From CAVSWN01 sp963770995 (GTDB taxonomy: Bacteria > Acidobacteriota > Vicinamibacteria > Vicinamibacterales > CAVVIG01), in NCBI GenBank assembly GCA_963770995.1, contig CAVYRS010000001.1, forward strand, positions 3,472,001-3,536,000: a stretch of 64,000 nt of DNA, given 5' to 3'. The notes beneath the pieces were generated by a model that worked only from the letters and a program-made list of their open reading frames with translations, did no database searches and was not told where the DNA came from. Of this stretch, positions 18,902 to 27,492 are shown one piece after another; within the stretch, counting starts at the first letter, position 1, and each line of letters opens with the position of its first letter. A program made the translations under genes and the position numbers.

Positions 18902-19759
18902 TCAACGGTCCGCCAGGAGGTCGAATATCCGAATCAGCTCTTCCTCCGAATTGAAATCGATTTCGATGCGGCCGCGCGCGCCGTGTCGCACGATTCGCAC
19001 GCGGGTGCCGAGCAGGATCTTCAAGCGATCCTCCGCTGCGCGCGTGTGCACATCGACCGGCGGCGGCGGCAAAGGTTCGCGGGCAGCGGATCCACCTTCG
19101 ACGACTTTCTTGACCAACGACTCGGTCTCGCGCACCGACAGGCTGCGCGCCAGGACATCCCGCGCCAGCTGCCGTTGATCCGCCTCCGCAGCCAGCGAGA
19201 GAAGCGCGCGCGCATGGCCCATCGACAGCCGTCCCGACGCAACTTCGCTGCGGACTTCGTCGGGCAGTCGCAACAGGCGGAGATGATTCGCAATCGTCGC
19301 CCGATCCTTGCCGACTGCCGCGGCGATTTGCTCCTGCGTCAGCTGGAACTGGTCGGCGAGTCGTTTGTAGGCGAGCGCTTCGTCGATGGGATTGAGATCC
19401 TCGCGCTGAATGTTTTCGACGAGCGCCAGCTCGAGCTGCGACTTCTCCCCCGGCATGATGTCGCGCACCACGATCGGGACGCGGAGGAGGCCGGCAAGCT
19501 TGGCGGCGCGCCAACGGCGTTCACCTGCGATGATCTGAAACCGATCGCCGGCCTTGCGCACGACGATCGGTTGAATCAAGCCGTTGGCGCGGATCGACTG
19601 CGCGAGATCCTGCAGCCGCGCTTCATCGAGCGATCCGCGCGGCTGAAAATCGTTCGGCATGAGCCGATCGATGTCGGCGTCGACCGGAGCCTGGCGCGGC
19701 GCCGGCGCGTCCGGAATCAGCGCGCTGAGACCTTTGCCGAGTGCTGGGCGTTTGTCCAT
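18902..19759 (-). CDS. parB: Chromosome-partitioning protein ParB (CTPase, parS-binding)
   Basis: 285 residues from an ATG chosen because LGKGLSALI, the ParA-interacting N-terminus, follows at once. The CTP-binding/clamp motif IAGERRWRAAKLAGL and ELALVENIQREDLNPIDEALAY are present, then the helix-turn-helix LTQEQIAAAVGKDRATIANHLRLLRLP (~residues 145-175), and a C-terminal dimerisation domain with RIEIDFNSEEELIRIFDLL. It spreads from parS and loads SMC. Downstream of parA, with a repeat block between. Confidence 0.97.
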   Translation of the reverse strand: MDKRPALGKGLSALIPDAPAPRQAPVDADIDRLMPNDFQPRGSLDEARLQDLAQSIRANGLIQPIVVRKAGDRFQIIAGERRWRAAKLAGLLRVPIVVRDIMPGEKSQLELALVENIQREDLNPIDEALAYKRLADQFQLTQEQIAAAVGKDRATIANHLRLLRLPDEVRSEVASGRLSMGHARALLSLAAEADQRQLARDVLARSLSVRETESLVKKVVEGGSAAREPLPPPPVDVHTRAAEDRLKILLGTRVRIVRHGARGRIEIDFNSEEELIRIFDLLADR

Positions 19760-19774
19760 GACGATCACCCGAGA

Positions 19775-19839
19775 ACGCAAGGCGCGCCACGAGCGCAAAG
19801 CAAATCATTCTCTGCGGGCCTGGCGGTCTTCGCGTTCAT
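19775..19839. repeat. Imperfect inverted repeat, AACGCAAGGCG family
   Basis: GAACGCAAGGCGCGCCACGA, then GCGCAAAG on the left; CTCTGCGGGCCTGGCGGTCT, then TCGCGTTC on the right. The arms are complementary with a few mismatches. It fills the parA-parB junction and overlaps the parA stop. Confidence 0.7.
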
Positions 19840-20627
19840 GACGCAGTTGGAGTCGCCGCACGTTCAAGCACTTCGCGCGCGAGCGCGAGGTACGCTTCGG
19901 CGCCGCGCGACTTGATGTCGTAGAGCATGACGGGCAATCCGTGACTGGGTGCTTCGCCCAGACGGACGTTGCGCGGAATCACGGTCCGGTACACCTTCTC
20001 TTTGAAGAATTCCCTGACGTCTTTCGCGACCTGGTGGCCGAGATTCGTGCGCTCGTCGTACATCGTGAGGAGCACGCCTTCGATCTCGAGCCCAGGATTG
20101 AGCGCCGCCTGGACACGCTGCATCGTGCCGACGAGATCGGCAAGCCCCTCCAGCGCAAAGTACTCGCAGTGGAGCGGAATCAGCACGGCGTCGGCGGCCA
20201 CGAGCGCGTTCAGCGTCATCAGCCCGAGCGACGGCGGGCAGTCGATGAAGATGTAGTCGTAGGAGTCGCGCAGCGGATGCAGCAGCGCGCGCAGCCGTTC
20301 GTCGCGCGCGGAGAGGGTCACCAGCTCGATCTCTGCGCCGGTGAGGTTGCGATCGGCGGGGATCAACTTCATGCGATCGAGATCGGTTGCGATCACGAAG
20401 GGCGTGGCGTCGACGACGGGTTCGGGCGAGGTCAGGGCCTCGTAAATCGATCCGGCTTCGGCGGCCTGGCCTTTTCGTCCGACGCCGCTTGTCAGGTTGC
20501 TCTGGGGATCGAGATCGACCAGCAGGACGGACTGGTTTTCGACCGCGAGCGACGCCGCCAGGTTGATGGCCGTCGTGGTTTTGCCGACGCCACCCTTTTG
20601 ATTGGCGACAGCGATGATCCGCCCCAT
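19836..20627 (-). CDS. parA: Chromosome-partitioning ATPase ParA (Soj)
   Basis: 263 residues from the ATG at 20627, which begins directly at GRIIAVANQKGGVGKTTTAI, the deviant Walker A. Also LLVDLDPQSNLTSGVG, FIDCPPSLGLMTLNAL and the C-terminal VIPRNVRLGEAPSHGLPV region, the standard Soj signatures. It forms the nucleoid-bound gradient that moves ParB-parS origins. Confidence 0.97.
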   Translation of the reverse strand: MGRIIAVANQKGGVGKTTTAINLAASLAVENQSVLLVDLDPQSNLTSGVGRKGQAAEAGSIYEALTSPEPVVDATPFVIATDLDRMKLIPADRNLTGAEIELVTLSARDERLRALLHPLRDSYDYIFIDCPPSLGLMTLNALVAADAVLIPLHCEYFALEGLADLVGTMQRVQAALNPGLEIEGVLLTMYDERTNLGHQVAKDVREFFKEKVYRTVIPRNVRLGEAPSHGLPVMLYDIKSRGAEAYLALAREVLERAATPTAS

Positions 20628-20725
20628 TATTCTGTTGATAGCCCTAAAAACATGATGGTGCTGACTTGTGAACTGGCAGCAGAGAATACGAGCTGAGGCG
20701 TCACGGGTCAACCGCTAGATTGCAA

Positions 20726-20741
20726 TGTTCCACGTGGAACA
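20726..20741. other. parS centromere site
   Basis: TGTTCCACGTGGAACA is a perfect 16-bp palindrome matching the parS core (TGTTNCACGTGNAACA), placed 98 bases upstream of the parA ATG. ParB from the adjacent gene should bind it. Confidence 0.9.
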
Positions 20742-20840
20742 TCTGAACTCTACGTGCGCTTATAGCTGAGCGCGTAGGCGGGACGAGTCGGGGAGGTAGA
20801 CAAAATTGTTGAGCTTGTGAGCTCAAACCCGGCCAAGTGT

Positions 20841-21395
20841 TCAGATTGAGGAGTCGACCGGAACATCAGCAAGTGTCCTCCAGGCCGCAGAGATCCGCGT
20901 GCTAGAACCGATAAGCTTTGCGTCAGGCCGGACGGCGCGGACGGTCACCAAGCCCGCAGAGCCTTCAACATCGCGTAGAATCGCCACCTCTTCAAACCGA
21001 CCAGTCTCGACGACGACGTCGGACAGGCTCAACTCCCGCACGACTTCGCGCAGAAATGCGGCCTTGCGGGCCTTCGATTCGACCATAGTCAGCTTCAAGG
21101 CAGGCTTCGCCAGGACCAGTGGAATGGCTGGGGACCCGCCACCAGATCCGACGTCGAACCAGGGCGTCCATGAGTCATCGACTAGGCGAGCGGCAGCCAA
21201 CGGCTCCATAAACAGCCGATCGAACGTCTCGTCGGTTGGTTCATCGAGCGGAAGCGACGTCAAGTTGACCTTCGCATTCCAGCGGGCGAGCAGCCGGAAG
21301 TACACTTCAAGCTGTACCGCGACGCCCGGCGGCGTGGAGATGCCGGCGGTCCTGGTGCGCCGAGCGAGGCGGTCGCGAAACGCCTTCGACGTCAC
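20841..21395 (-). CDS. rsmG: 16S rRNA (guanine527-N7)-methyltransferase RsmG
   Basis: I chose the GTG at 21395, just after the mnmG stop; a TTG at 21449 would overlap mnmG by 44 bases. About 184 residues. The N-terminal helix region includes FRLLARWNAKVNLTS, then the SAM-binding motif WFDVGSGGGSPAIPLVLAKP, LTMVESKARKAAFLREVV, VVVETGRFEEVA and VTVRAV. The C-terminus is shorter than usual after VRPDAKLI, so the final strands of the Rossmann fold may be reduced. It methylates G527 of 16S rRNA. Confidence 0.88.
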   Translation of the reverse strand: MTSKAFRDRLARRTRTAGISTPPGVAVQLEVYFRLLARWNAKVNLTSLPLDEPTDETFDRLFMEPLAAARLVDDSWTPWFDVGSGGGSPAIPLVLAKPALKLTMVESKARKAAFLREVVRELSLSDVVVETGRFEEVAILRDVEGSAGLVTVRAVRPDAKLIGSSTRISAAWRTLADVPVDSSI

Positions 21396-21405
21396 GGCAA
21401 CCTGA

Positions 21406-23280
21406 TCACGATTCGATCGGAACAGGATCGCGATGGGAGAACCGGCCAAGGTAGGCGGAGAGGACGGCCACGGCAGCCGGAGTCACACCCGGGACTCGCA
21501 GAGCGTGCCCGAGCGTGTCGGGACGCACCTGCGACAGTCGCTGGACGACTTCGCGCGACAGCCCTGGAACGCGATCGAAAGGAAAACTCGCGGGGATTCG
21601 CCGGCGTTCATCCTTTTTGGCCCGCTCGATTTCGCTCTCCTGGCGCCGCAGGTAGCCCACGTACTTCACGGCCGTCTCCGCGCTCGCAGTGTCGATAGCC
21701 TCGTCGCACGCCTCCGATTCGAAGTCTGGTAGCGCACCAGTCGAAACGAGATCAGCCAGACGGACGGTAGGCTGCCGCAGCATCTGGCTCGCAGACACGC
21801 GGTCTCCCGAAGGCGTTCGAACCAGTGTCCGGTCCAGCACTCGAAGATTCCGCTCGAATCGCCCGCGGCGCCGGCAGAACCGCTCCCATCGCTCATCGTC
21901 CACCAGCCCGGCTTCGCGCCCGCGCGGCGTGAGACGCAAGTCCGCGTTGTCGATGCGAAGCATCAATCGATGCTCGGCCCGCGACGTGAACATGCGGTAC
22001 GGCTCCAGACAGCCCTTGGTGATCAGGTCGTCGATGAGAATGCCCACATAGGCCTCGTCGCGCCGCAACTCGAGACCCAAGCCCCCGACCGTCGCATGCG
22101 CGGCGTTGACTCCCGCCATCAGACCCTGCGCTGCCGCTTCCTCGTAGCCGGACGTTCCATTGATCTGGCCGGCGAGAAACAGGCCGCTCACTCGCTTGGT
22201 TTCAAGGCGGCGCGTCAGCTCCGTGGGCTGGATGAAGTCGTACTCCACGGCATAGCCGGGTCTCAAAAGCACTGCATCCTCGAGCCCCGGCAGCGCGTGC
22301 ACCAGCTTCTCCTGCACGTCACGCGGCAGAGACATCGAGAAACCGTTCACGTAGATCTCACGCGCCTCGATGCCTTCGGGCTCCAGGAAGATCTGGTGCC
22401 GCTCCTTCTCGGGAAACCGAACGATCTTGTCTTCGAGCGACGGACAATAACGCGGGCCGATACCTCGAATCTGACCGTTGAAAAGCGGCGATAGCGCGAC
22501 ATGGTCGCGCACGATATCCCGTACGCGATCGTTTGTATGTATAAGATAACAAATGACTTGATCGCGATCTATCGGTCCAGAGACGAACGAGAAAGGCACC
22601 GGAGAGGCATCGCCAGCCTCGACCACGAACGTCCCATCCGCCACCCGTCCTTCGAAGTCGATGCTCGACCGAGCGAGCCGAGGCGGCGTACCCGTCTTCA
22701 ACCGTCCCCACTCGAAACCCCATGACTTCAGCGATTCCGCAAGGTCTGCAGATGGGGGCTCCCCCGCGCGGCCAGCGGCATGCTGCTCGGGACCAATGTG
22801 AATCAACCCGTTGAGGAAGGTGCCTGTCGTGATCACCAGGGCGCGGCAGCCGTACGAATCGCCGTCCTCACACAACAGCCCCGTGACGCGGCCATTGGAC
22901 ACGAGGATCCTGCCGGCCCTGGCAATGAGCCATTCGATATTCGGCTCGGCGTCGAGCGCCGCTTTCACCCAACGACCGTATACGCGCTTGTCGGCCTGCG
23001 CCCTCGGCGACCACACCGCTGGCCCGCGACTGCGATTGAGCAACTTGAATTGAATGCCCGTCGCATCGATCGCGCGGCCCATCAACCCGCCGAGCGCGTC
23101 GATCTCCCGAACGAGATGCCCTTTTGCGGTGCCGCCGATTGCCGGATTGCACGGCATGTGCGCAATCGTGTCGGTGGACAACGTGCAGAGTCCGACGTGC
23201 GCGCCGAGCCGCGCCGCGGCGTATGCCGCTTCGCATCCCGCGTGCCCTGCGCCAATCACGATCACATCGAACGATTTCAT
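21406..23280 (-). CDS. mnmG: tRNA uridine-5-carboxymethylaminomethyl modification enzyme MnmG (GidA)
   Basis: 624 residues. The ATG at 23280 starts MKSFDVIVIGAGHAGCEAAY, the FAD dinucleotide-binding loop. Also LSTDTIAHMPCNPAIGGTAKGHLVREIDALGG, TGTFLNGLIHIG, RPGYAVEYDFIQP, GLFLAGQINGTSGYEEAAAQG and the C-terminal tRNA-binding helices. With MnmE (adjacent upstream gene) it installs the cmnm5 group on U34 of tRNAs. Around 22,500-22,560 the codons are noticeably AT-richer than in neighbouring genes. Confidence 0.98.
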   Translation of the reverse strand: MKSFDVIVIGAGHAGCEAAYAAARLGAHVGLCTLSTDTIAHMPCNPAIGGTAKGHLVREIDALGGLMGRAIDATGIQFKLLNRSRGPAVWSPRAQADKRVYGRWVKAALDAEPNIEWLIARAGRILVSNGRVTGLLCEDGDSYGCRALVITTGTFLNGLIHIGPEQHAAGRAGEPPSADLAESLKSWGFEWGRLKTGTPPRLARSSIDFEGRVADGTFVVEAGDASPVPFSFVSGPIDRDQVICYLIHTNDRVRDIVRDHVALSPLFNGQIRGIGPRYCPSLEDKIVRFPEKERHQIFLEPEGIEAREIYVNGFSMSLPRDVQEKLVHALPGLEDAVLLRPGYAVEYDFIQPTELTRRLETKRVSGLFLAGQINGTSGYEEAAAQGLMAGVNAAHATVGGLGLELRRDEAYVGILIDDLITKGCLEPYRMFTSRAEHRLMLRIDNADLRLTPRGREAGLVDDERWERFCRRRGRFERNLRVLDRTLVRTPSGDRVSASQMLRQPTVRLADLVSTGALPDFESEACDEAIDTASAETAVKYVGYLRRQESEIERAKKDERRRIPASFPFDRVPGLSREVVQRLSQVRPDTLGHALRVPGVTPAAVAVLSAYLGRFSHRDPVPIES

Positions 23281-23290
23281 AACCAACGAT

Positions 23291-23345
23291 CGCCGCAGAA
23301 CACGCAGAAAGAACGTTGCTCTGCGAGTTCCGCGAGTTCTGGGTG
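23291..23345. repeat. Imperfect inverted repeat, CGCAGAACACGCAGA family
   Basis: CGCCGCAGAACACGCAGAAA on the left, CTCTGCGAGTTCCGCGAGTT on the right, roughly complementary. It lies in the mnmE-mnmG junction. Confidence 0.6.
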
Positions 23346-23359
23346 CTTCCGTACAGTGG

Positions 23360-24793
23360 TCATTTTCCGATGCAAAAACGCTCGAAGATGTGCGTGAGCA
23401 CGTCGTCGGGCGCACGGCGGCCGGTGACCTCTTCGAGCGCCGCGCGCGCCTCCTGTAGATCCGCCAGCACGAACTCTTCCGACAGCGCGCCGCCGTCGGC
23501 GCACGCGGCCGCGCGCGCCCGGGCCAGCGCGTCATGCGCGCGTTGCACGAGCGCGATGTGGCGCACGTTGGTGATCGACGGCCGATCGCGCTGTGGAGCA
23601 TCGGCGGTCTGCGTCAGCGTTTCCGCCACGACGCGGCGCAAATGATCCAGCCCTTCTCCGCTCTTGGCAGAAACCGCGATCGCATTCGCGAAACCGGCAG
23701 ACTCTGGAAAGAGATCCACCTTGTTCCGGACGACCAGTTGTTTGCCATCGATGTCTTGCGGTTCCTCGTCTACGACAACCTGCAGCACGAGGTCCGCGAC
23801 TTGCGTCGATTGCCTGGACCGCGCGACGCCCTCGGCTTCGATCGCGTCGGCGGCCTCGCGCAAGCCCGCCGTATCCACGAGCGTGACTCGCAGGCCTCCG
23901 AGATCGATCACCTCCGTCACGAGATCTCGCGTGGTGCCGGGTACGTCAGTGACGATGGCGCGCGGTGCGCCGACGAGAGCGTTGAATAGAGTGGATTTGC
24001 CGACGTTCGGGCGGCCCACGATCGCCACCTGCAGACCTTCGCGAAGCAGGCGTCCGCGCCGGCCCTCGTCCAGCAGTGCGCCGGTCGTCAGCAGCACCGC
24101 ATCGATCTCGCGCGCGATGGCCTCGGGATCGACGAAGTGATAGCCCTCTTCCGGAAAATCCACAGACGCCTCGAGCCGCGCGATCAGATCGAACAACGTC
24201 GCGTCGATCGCTCGAATCGCGCACGTCAGCGTCCCTTCGAGTTGATCGAACGCCGCCCGCGCCTGCAACGGCGTCGCCGCGTCAATCAGATCGGCCACGG
24301 CTTCAGCCTGCATCAGATCGACGCGGCCGTTCAGAAACGCACGCAGCGTGAACTCACCCGGTTCCGCGAGCCGGGCGCCCGCGTCGATCGCGGCGCTGAC
24401 GATCTGCTGCAGCACCACCGGGCTCCCGTGCGCGCTGATCTCCACGACGTCATCGCCGGTATACGACGCCGGCGCCGGGAAGTAGGTGACGATCGCTTGA
24501 TCGATTGCGTCCGCGTAGGTCCGGCTAAAGCCGGACCCCACGTACAGTGCGGGGCCGTCGCCGTCGGAAGTGGAGTTCCCCTCGTCGTCCGTGGAGTCCG
24601 CAGTGTCGTACGTGGGGTCCGGCTTGAGCCGGACCTTCGTGAACGTTGCGTGCCTGGGCTCGAAGGCGCCGCGATGGGTCGTCAGACGCTGCGCGATCGC
24701 ATGCGCGTCGGGTCCGCTCAGACGCACCACGCCAATCCCGCCCCGGCCGGGCGGGGTCGCAATGGCTACGATTGTGTCGGAGGTAGAGAACAC
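23360..24793 (-). CDS. mnmE: tRNA modification GTPase MnmE, with repeat-encoded insert
   Basis: 477 residues, GTG start. The N-terminal folate-binding domain begins TIVAIATPPGRGGIGVVRLSG. The G domain has VAIVGRPNVGKSTLFNALVG (P-loop), DVPGTTRD, DTAGLRE and NKVD (NKxD). The C-terminus ends FCIGK, the canonical catalytic Cys motif. Residues ~55-95 (VRLKPDPTYDTADS through VGSGFSRTYAD) are not MnmE sequence; they are the translation of two inverted GGTCCGGC repeats. The reading frame is preserved, so the insert is tolerated in the N-domain. Confidence 0.96.
   Translation of the reverse strand: MFSTSDTIVAIATPPGRGGIGVVRLSGPDAHAIAQRLTTHRGAFEPRHATFTKVRLKPDPTYDTADSTDDEGNSTSDGDGPALYVGSGFSRTYADAIDQAIVTYFPAPASYTGDDVVEISAHGSPVVLQQIVSAAIDAGARLAEPGEFTLRAFLNGRVDLMQAEAVADLIDAATPLQARAAFDQLEGTLTCAIRAIDATLFDLIARLEASVDFPEEGYHFVDPEAIAREIDAVLLTTGALLDEGRRGRLLREGLQVAIVGRPNVGKSTLFNALVGAPRAIVTDVPGTTRDLVTEVIDLGGLRVTLVDTAGLREAADAIEAEGVARSRQSTQVADLVLQVVVDEEPQDIDGKQLVVRNKVDLFPESAGFANAIAVSAKSGEGLDHLRRVVAETLTQTADAPQRDRPSITNVRHIALVQRAHDALARARAAACADGGALSEEFVLADLQEARAALEEVTGRRAPDDVLTHIFERFCIGK
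24515..24545. repeat. GGTCCGGCTAAAGCCGGACC repeat inside mnmE
   Basis: An exact internal palindrome (GGTCCGGC/GCCGGACC) with flanks GTA and CCACGTAC. It is inverted relative to the copy at 24608-24636, and both are read through in frame by mnmE. Confidence 0.85.
24608..24636. repeat. GGTCCGGCTTGAGCCGGACC repeat inside mnmE
   Basis: GTACGTGGGGTCCGGCTTGA, then GCCGGACCTT. It encodes the VRLKPDPTY part of the MnmE insert. Same family as 45999-46028. Confidence 0.85.
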
Positions 24794-24810
24794 AGTCTGG
24801 AACTCAAGCG

Positions 24811-24864
24811 GTGTAGGGGCCGACCCGTGTGTCGGCCCGGGGCGGACACATGGGTCCGCCCCTG
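24811..24864. repeat. Double palindrome, GGGGCCGACCC and GGGCGGACCC family
   Basis: TAGGGGCCGACCCGTGTGTC, then GGCCC and GGGGCGGACACATGGGTCCG, then CCCCT. A second copy in the other order occurs at 30884-30944, downstream of dnaN. Intergenic between mnmE and jag. Confidence 0.8.
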
Positions 24865-24881
24865 CGAGCGGATCACGAGCC

Positions 24882-25328
24882 TTACTTCCGTAACGAAATC
24901 AATACCGTTTTCGAGAATGCGTCGCCGACGCTTTCCGTAGTGACGCCGGCTATTTCGGCAACCGCCATGTGCACGATGCGGCGCTCGTAGGGATTCAGCG
25001 GTCCGAGTTGCTGATCGATCCCTGACTCCTTGGCTTTCTCGGCGAGGAGCTTCGCCATGCCGCGAAGCTCGAGGTCTTTCCCCTTGCGATATTCGAGCGC
25101 GTCGACGAACACGCGGCGGTCGTCGGCCAGCGTGCGGCCGAACGCGTTGTCCACGACGTGCTGCAGCGCCTTCAACGGTTCGCCGCGGTGACGGACGAGA
25201 ATCTCCGCTTCGTCGCCGGCGAGGTTCAAGCGAGGGCCGTCGGCGGTGTCGTCGACCTCCACGGTGGCGGTGATGCCGAGAGCGGCGGTGAATCGATTCA
25301 GGAAGTCAACGATTGGCGCTGTGCTCAT
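24882..25328 (-). CDS. jag: Jag/KhpB-type RNA-binding protein (KH and R3H domains)
   Basis: 148 residues, ATG start. A KH-like middle region (EAEILVRHRGEPLKALQHVVDNAF) is followed by the R3H domain with NPYERRIVHMAVAEIAGVTTESVG near residues 110-135. It is the SpoIIIJ-associated protein commonly encoded after yidC. The N-terminal Jag domain is short. It binds RNA in the cytosol and in other bacteria affects cell elongation and membrane-protein insertion. Confidence 0.92.
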   Translation of the reverse strand: MSTAPIVDFLNRFTAALGITATVEVDDTADGPRLNLAGDEAEILVRHRGEPLKALQHVVDNAFGRTLADDRRVFVDALEYRKGKDLELRGMAKLLAEKAKESGIDQQLGPLNPYERRIVHMAVAEIAGVTTESVGDAFSKTVLISLRK

Positions 25329-25356
25329 CGCGAATCTCGCACGTTATAGCGACACG

Positions 25357-25411
25357 CTCGTGGTGAGCTTGTCGAACCACGAACTCGTCCTTCGACAGGC
25401 TCAGGACGAGC
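25357..25411. repeat. Paired STGSG-type repeats
   Basis: CTCGTGGTGAGCTTGTCGAA with CCACGA, then CTCGTCCTTCGACAGGCTCA with GGACGAG. The two units are head to head, filling the yidC-jag junction. Confidence 0.85.
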
Positions 25412-25421
25412 GGTGTCGCAG

Positions 25422-27137
25422 CTAACTCTTCTCCTCGGTAGCCCCCGCGCGCTTGACCCGTCGCTCCGCGGGCGGCCTGATCGTGCGCACCTTCGGTGGT
25501 CCGATCAAATAGTTCGTCAGGTACTGCTGACCGATGCCCCACAGATTCGTGACGGCATAGTAGAGCGCCACGCCCGCCGGCAGCCACAGGAACATCACCG
25601 TGAAGATGAGCGGCATCATCAGCATCATGCGCTGCTGCGTCGGGTCCATGCCGGCGCTCGGCGTCATCTTCTGCTGCCAGAACTGGCTCGCGCCCATGAT
25701 CACCGGCGTGATGTAGAGCGGATCGTGCGTCGTCAGATCGTGAATCCAGCCGATGAACGGCGCCCCGCGCAGCTCGATGGCCGTGGAGAGCAACGCCCAC
25801 ATCGCCAGCAACACCGGCATGGTGAGGAGCATGGGGATGCAGCCGCCCGCCGGGTTGACGCCGCGCTCTCGGTAGAGCGCCATCAACTCCTGGTTCATCT
25901 TCTGCTTCGCGGGATCGGTGGCTTTCAGCTTCGAGTACCGATCCTGAATGGCTTTGACCTCGGGCTGAATCTCCTGCATCTTCCGCATCGACACGACGCT
26001 CTTGTGCCGCAGCGGGAACATGATGAGGTTGATGAGGATCGTCAGGATGATGATCGAGAAGCCGTAGTTGCCGACGAAGCTGTTCACCCACTTCAGCGAT
26101 CGCAGCAGCGGCACGACGATGACCGTGAATATGCCGAAGTTGATGGCTTTCGTCATGTCGGGACTGATCGCCGCCAGGATGTCGAAGTCCTTCGGCCCGA
26201 CGAAGAACCGAGTGGCCTGCCCCGACGTCCGCGGTTCGATCTCGTAGGCCACCAGCTCTCGCGGCGCCTCCGTCGACGGCGCCGGCGGTGGAATCGTCAG
26301 CGGCTGATACCGGACCTTGCTCGAGCCCGGCTCGAGCGCGGCCGACATGAAATAGTTGTCGTCGACGCCCGCGTACTTGAAGTCGCCCTCGTACTCCGGT
26401 TGCGTGGTGAGATCGCTCGCCGCGAGCCGCTGCGCCGCGCCGTTCTGGAACAACAACCCCTCGGCTTTTTGTGTGTAGCTGCTTGCGTCGGCGGCATCGC
26501 CAATGGCGGGTCCCCACACGATCGCCGGAGAGAGCGCGCGATCGCCGCTTTTCACCTCAGCACGCACAGCGACGACGTAGCTATCGGATTCGAGGTGGAA
26601 CGCCTTGACCGCATGAATGCCGGCGGCGTCGCGGTACTCGAAGCGCAAATCGACCGGCGATGTCGCCGGCCCGGTGGGCTCCCCTGCCACTGTGTACAGC
26701 GAGCCGTTTACGGTCGCGTTTACGGCTTCATCCGCTGTCCTGAGCGAGAAGGGCAACGGCTGGTTCGGCGTGGCCTCGACGAGCTCCTGCGGCTCCCCCT
26801 GCCGATTTCGATAGTGCTTCAGCCGCCAACTCTTGAGTCGCGCCCCCTTGTTCGTGAAGACCGCCACCACCCGGGCCGTCTCGACTCGGATGTCGCGCTC
26901 CTGCTTGTCGCCGACGAGGGTTTCGGCTTGCGGCGCTTCAGGTGTTGCTGCGGGCGCAGGCGACGCGCCGGGTCCGGGCGGGACCGACGTGGTCGCACCC
27001 GCGGGAGCTTCAGTCGTCGCGGCAACAGGCGGACCGCCTGGCGTTCCGGGCTTCGGCACGGGTTTGACGAACATGGCCTGCCAGACGTACAGGACCAGGA
27101 ACGCCAGAAAAATCGCGAGAAGAACGCGTCGTTCCAT
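25422..27137 (-). CDS. yidC: Membrane protein insertase YidC
   Basis: 571 residues, ATG start. The N-terminal anchor (RRVLLAIFLAFLVLYVWQAM) is followed by a Pro/Ala-rich linker, the periplasmic P1 domain (~residues 80-340), and the five-helix Oxa1 core: NYGFSIIILTILINLIMFPLRHKS, MNQELMALYRERGVNPAGGCIPMLLTMPVLLAMWALL, LTTHDPLYITPVIMGASQF, MMLMMPLIFTVMFLWLPAGVALYYAVTNLWGI. The basic tail (RRVKRAG) would contact ribosomes. Inserts membrane proteins with or without Sec. Confidence 0.97.
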   Translation of the reverse strand: MERRVLLAIFLAFLVLYVWQAMFVKPVPKPGTPGGPPVAATTEAPAGATTSVPPGPGASPAPAATPEAPQAETLVGDKQERDIRVETARVVAVFTNKGARLKSWRLKHYRNRQGEPQELVEATPNQPLPFSLRTADEAVNATVNGSLYTVAGEPTGPATSPVDLRFEYRDAAGIHAVKAFHLESDSYVVAVRAEVKSGDRALSPAIVWGPAIGDAADASSYTQKAEGLLFQNGAAQRLAASDLTTQPEYEGDFKYAGVDDNYFMSAALEPGSSKVRYQPLTIPPPAPSTEAPRELVAYEIEPRTSGQATRFFVGPKDFDILAAISPDMTKAINFGIFTVIVVPLLRSLKWVNSFVGNYGFSIIILTILINLIMFPLRHKSVVSMRKMQEIQPEVKAIQDRYSKLKATDPAKQKMNQELMALYRERGVNPAGGCIPMLLTMPVLLAMWALLSTAIELRGAPFIGWIHDLTTHDPLYITPVIMGASQFWQQKMTPSAGMDPTQQRMMLMMPLIFTVMFLWLPAGVALYYAVTNLWGIGQQYLTNYLIGPPKVRTIRPPAERRVKRAGATEEKS

Positions 27138-27141
27138 CAGG

Positions 27142-27492
27142 TTAACTGTTGTGCCGCAGCCCCTCAGGGCTGCGTTGACGCAGGGCTAAAGCCCTGCGCC
27201 ACAGAGGAGAAGAACGGTGGAGCGGCACCGGGTCGTGCCCGGCGGCGCACAGCGGATGGCAGCGGATCAACCGGCGGGCGGCGAGCCAGACGCCGTGGAC
27301 GAGGCCATGACGAGCGATGGCGATGGCCGCGTAGTCCGCGCAGGTCGGCAGGAACCTGCACGATCCGCCAAAATACGGCGAGATGGCGAGCTTGTAGCCG
27401 CGGAGGACGGCAAGCGCGACGCGGACGCCAAAGGAGTCCTTATCGCCGCTGACGCGTACCACGCTCGACGAGACCTCGATATTCGGTTTCAA
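27142..27492 (-). CDS. yidD: Membrane protein insertion efficiency factor YidD
   Basis: 116 residues from a TTG at 27492, which overlaps rnpA by 53 bases; a GTG at 27462 is an alternative start. Core: GYKLAISPYFGGSCRFLPTCADYAAIAI, then RLIRCHPLCAAGHDPVP, the conserved Cys-containing YidD signature. The last ~25 residues (SPLWRRALALRQRSPEGLRHNS) come from palindromic repeat DNA (27153-27205), so the native protein has been extended. Small inner-face membrane-associated helper for YidC. Confidence 0.92.
   Translation of the reverse strand: MKPNIEVSSSVVRVSGDKDSFGVRVALAVLRGYKLAISPYFGGSCRFLPTCADYAAIAIARHGLVHGVWLAARRLIRCHPLCAAGHDPVPLHRSSPLWRRALALRQRSPEGLRHNS
27153..27205. repeat. Two palindromes, GCAGCCCCTCAGGGCTGC and GCAGGGCTAAAGCCCTGC
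   Basis: Two adjacent perfect hairpins at the 3' end of yidD. The second type recurs at 45938-45958. They could form a terminator-like structure for rpmH-rnpA-yidD, although the reading frame passes through them. Confidence 0.8.
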
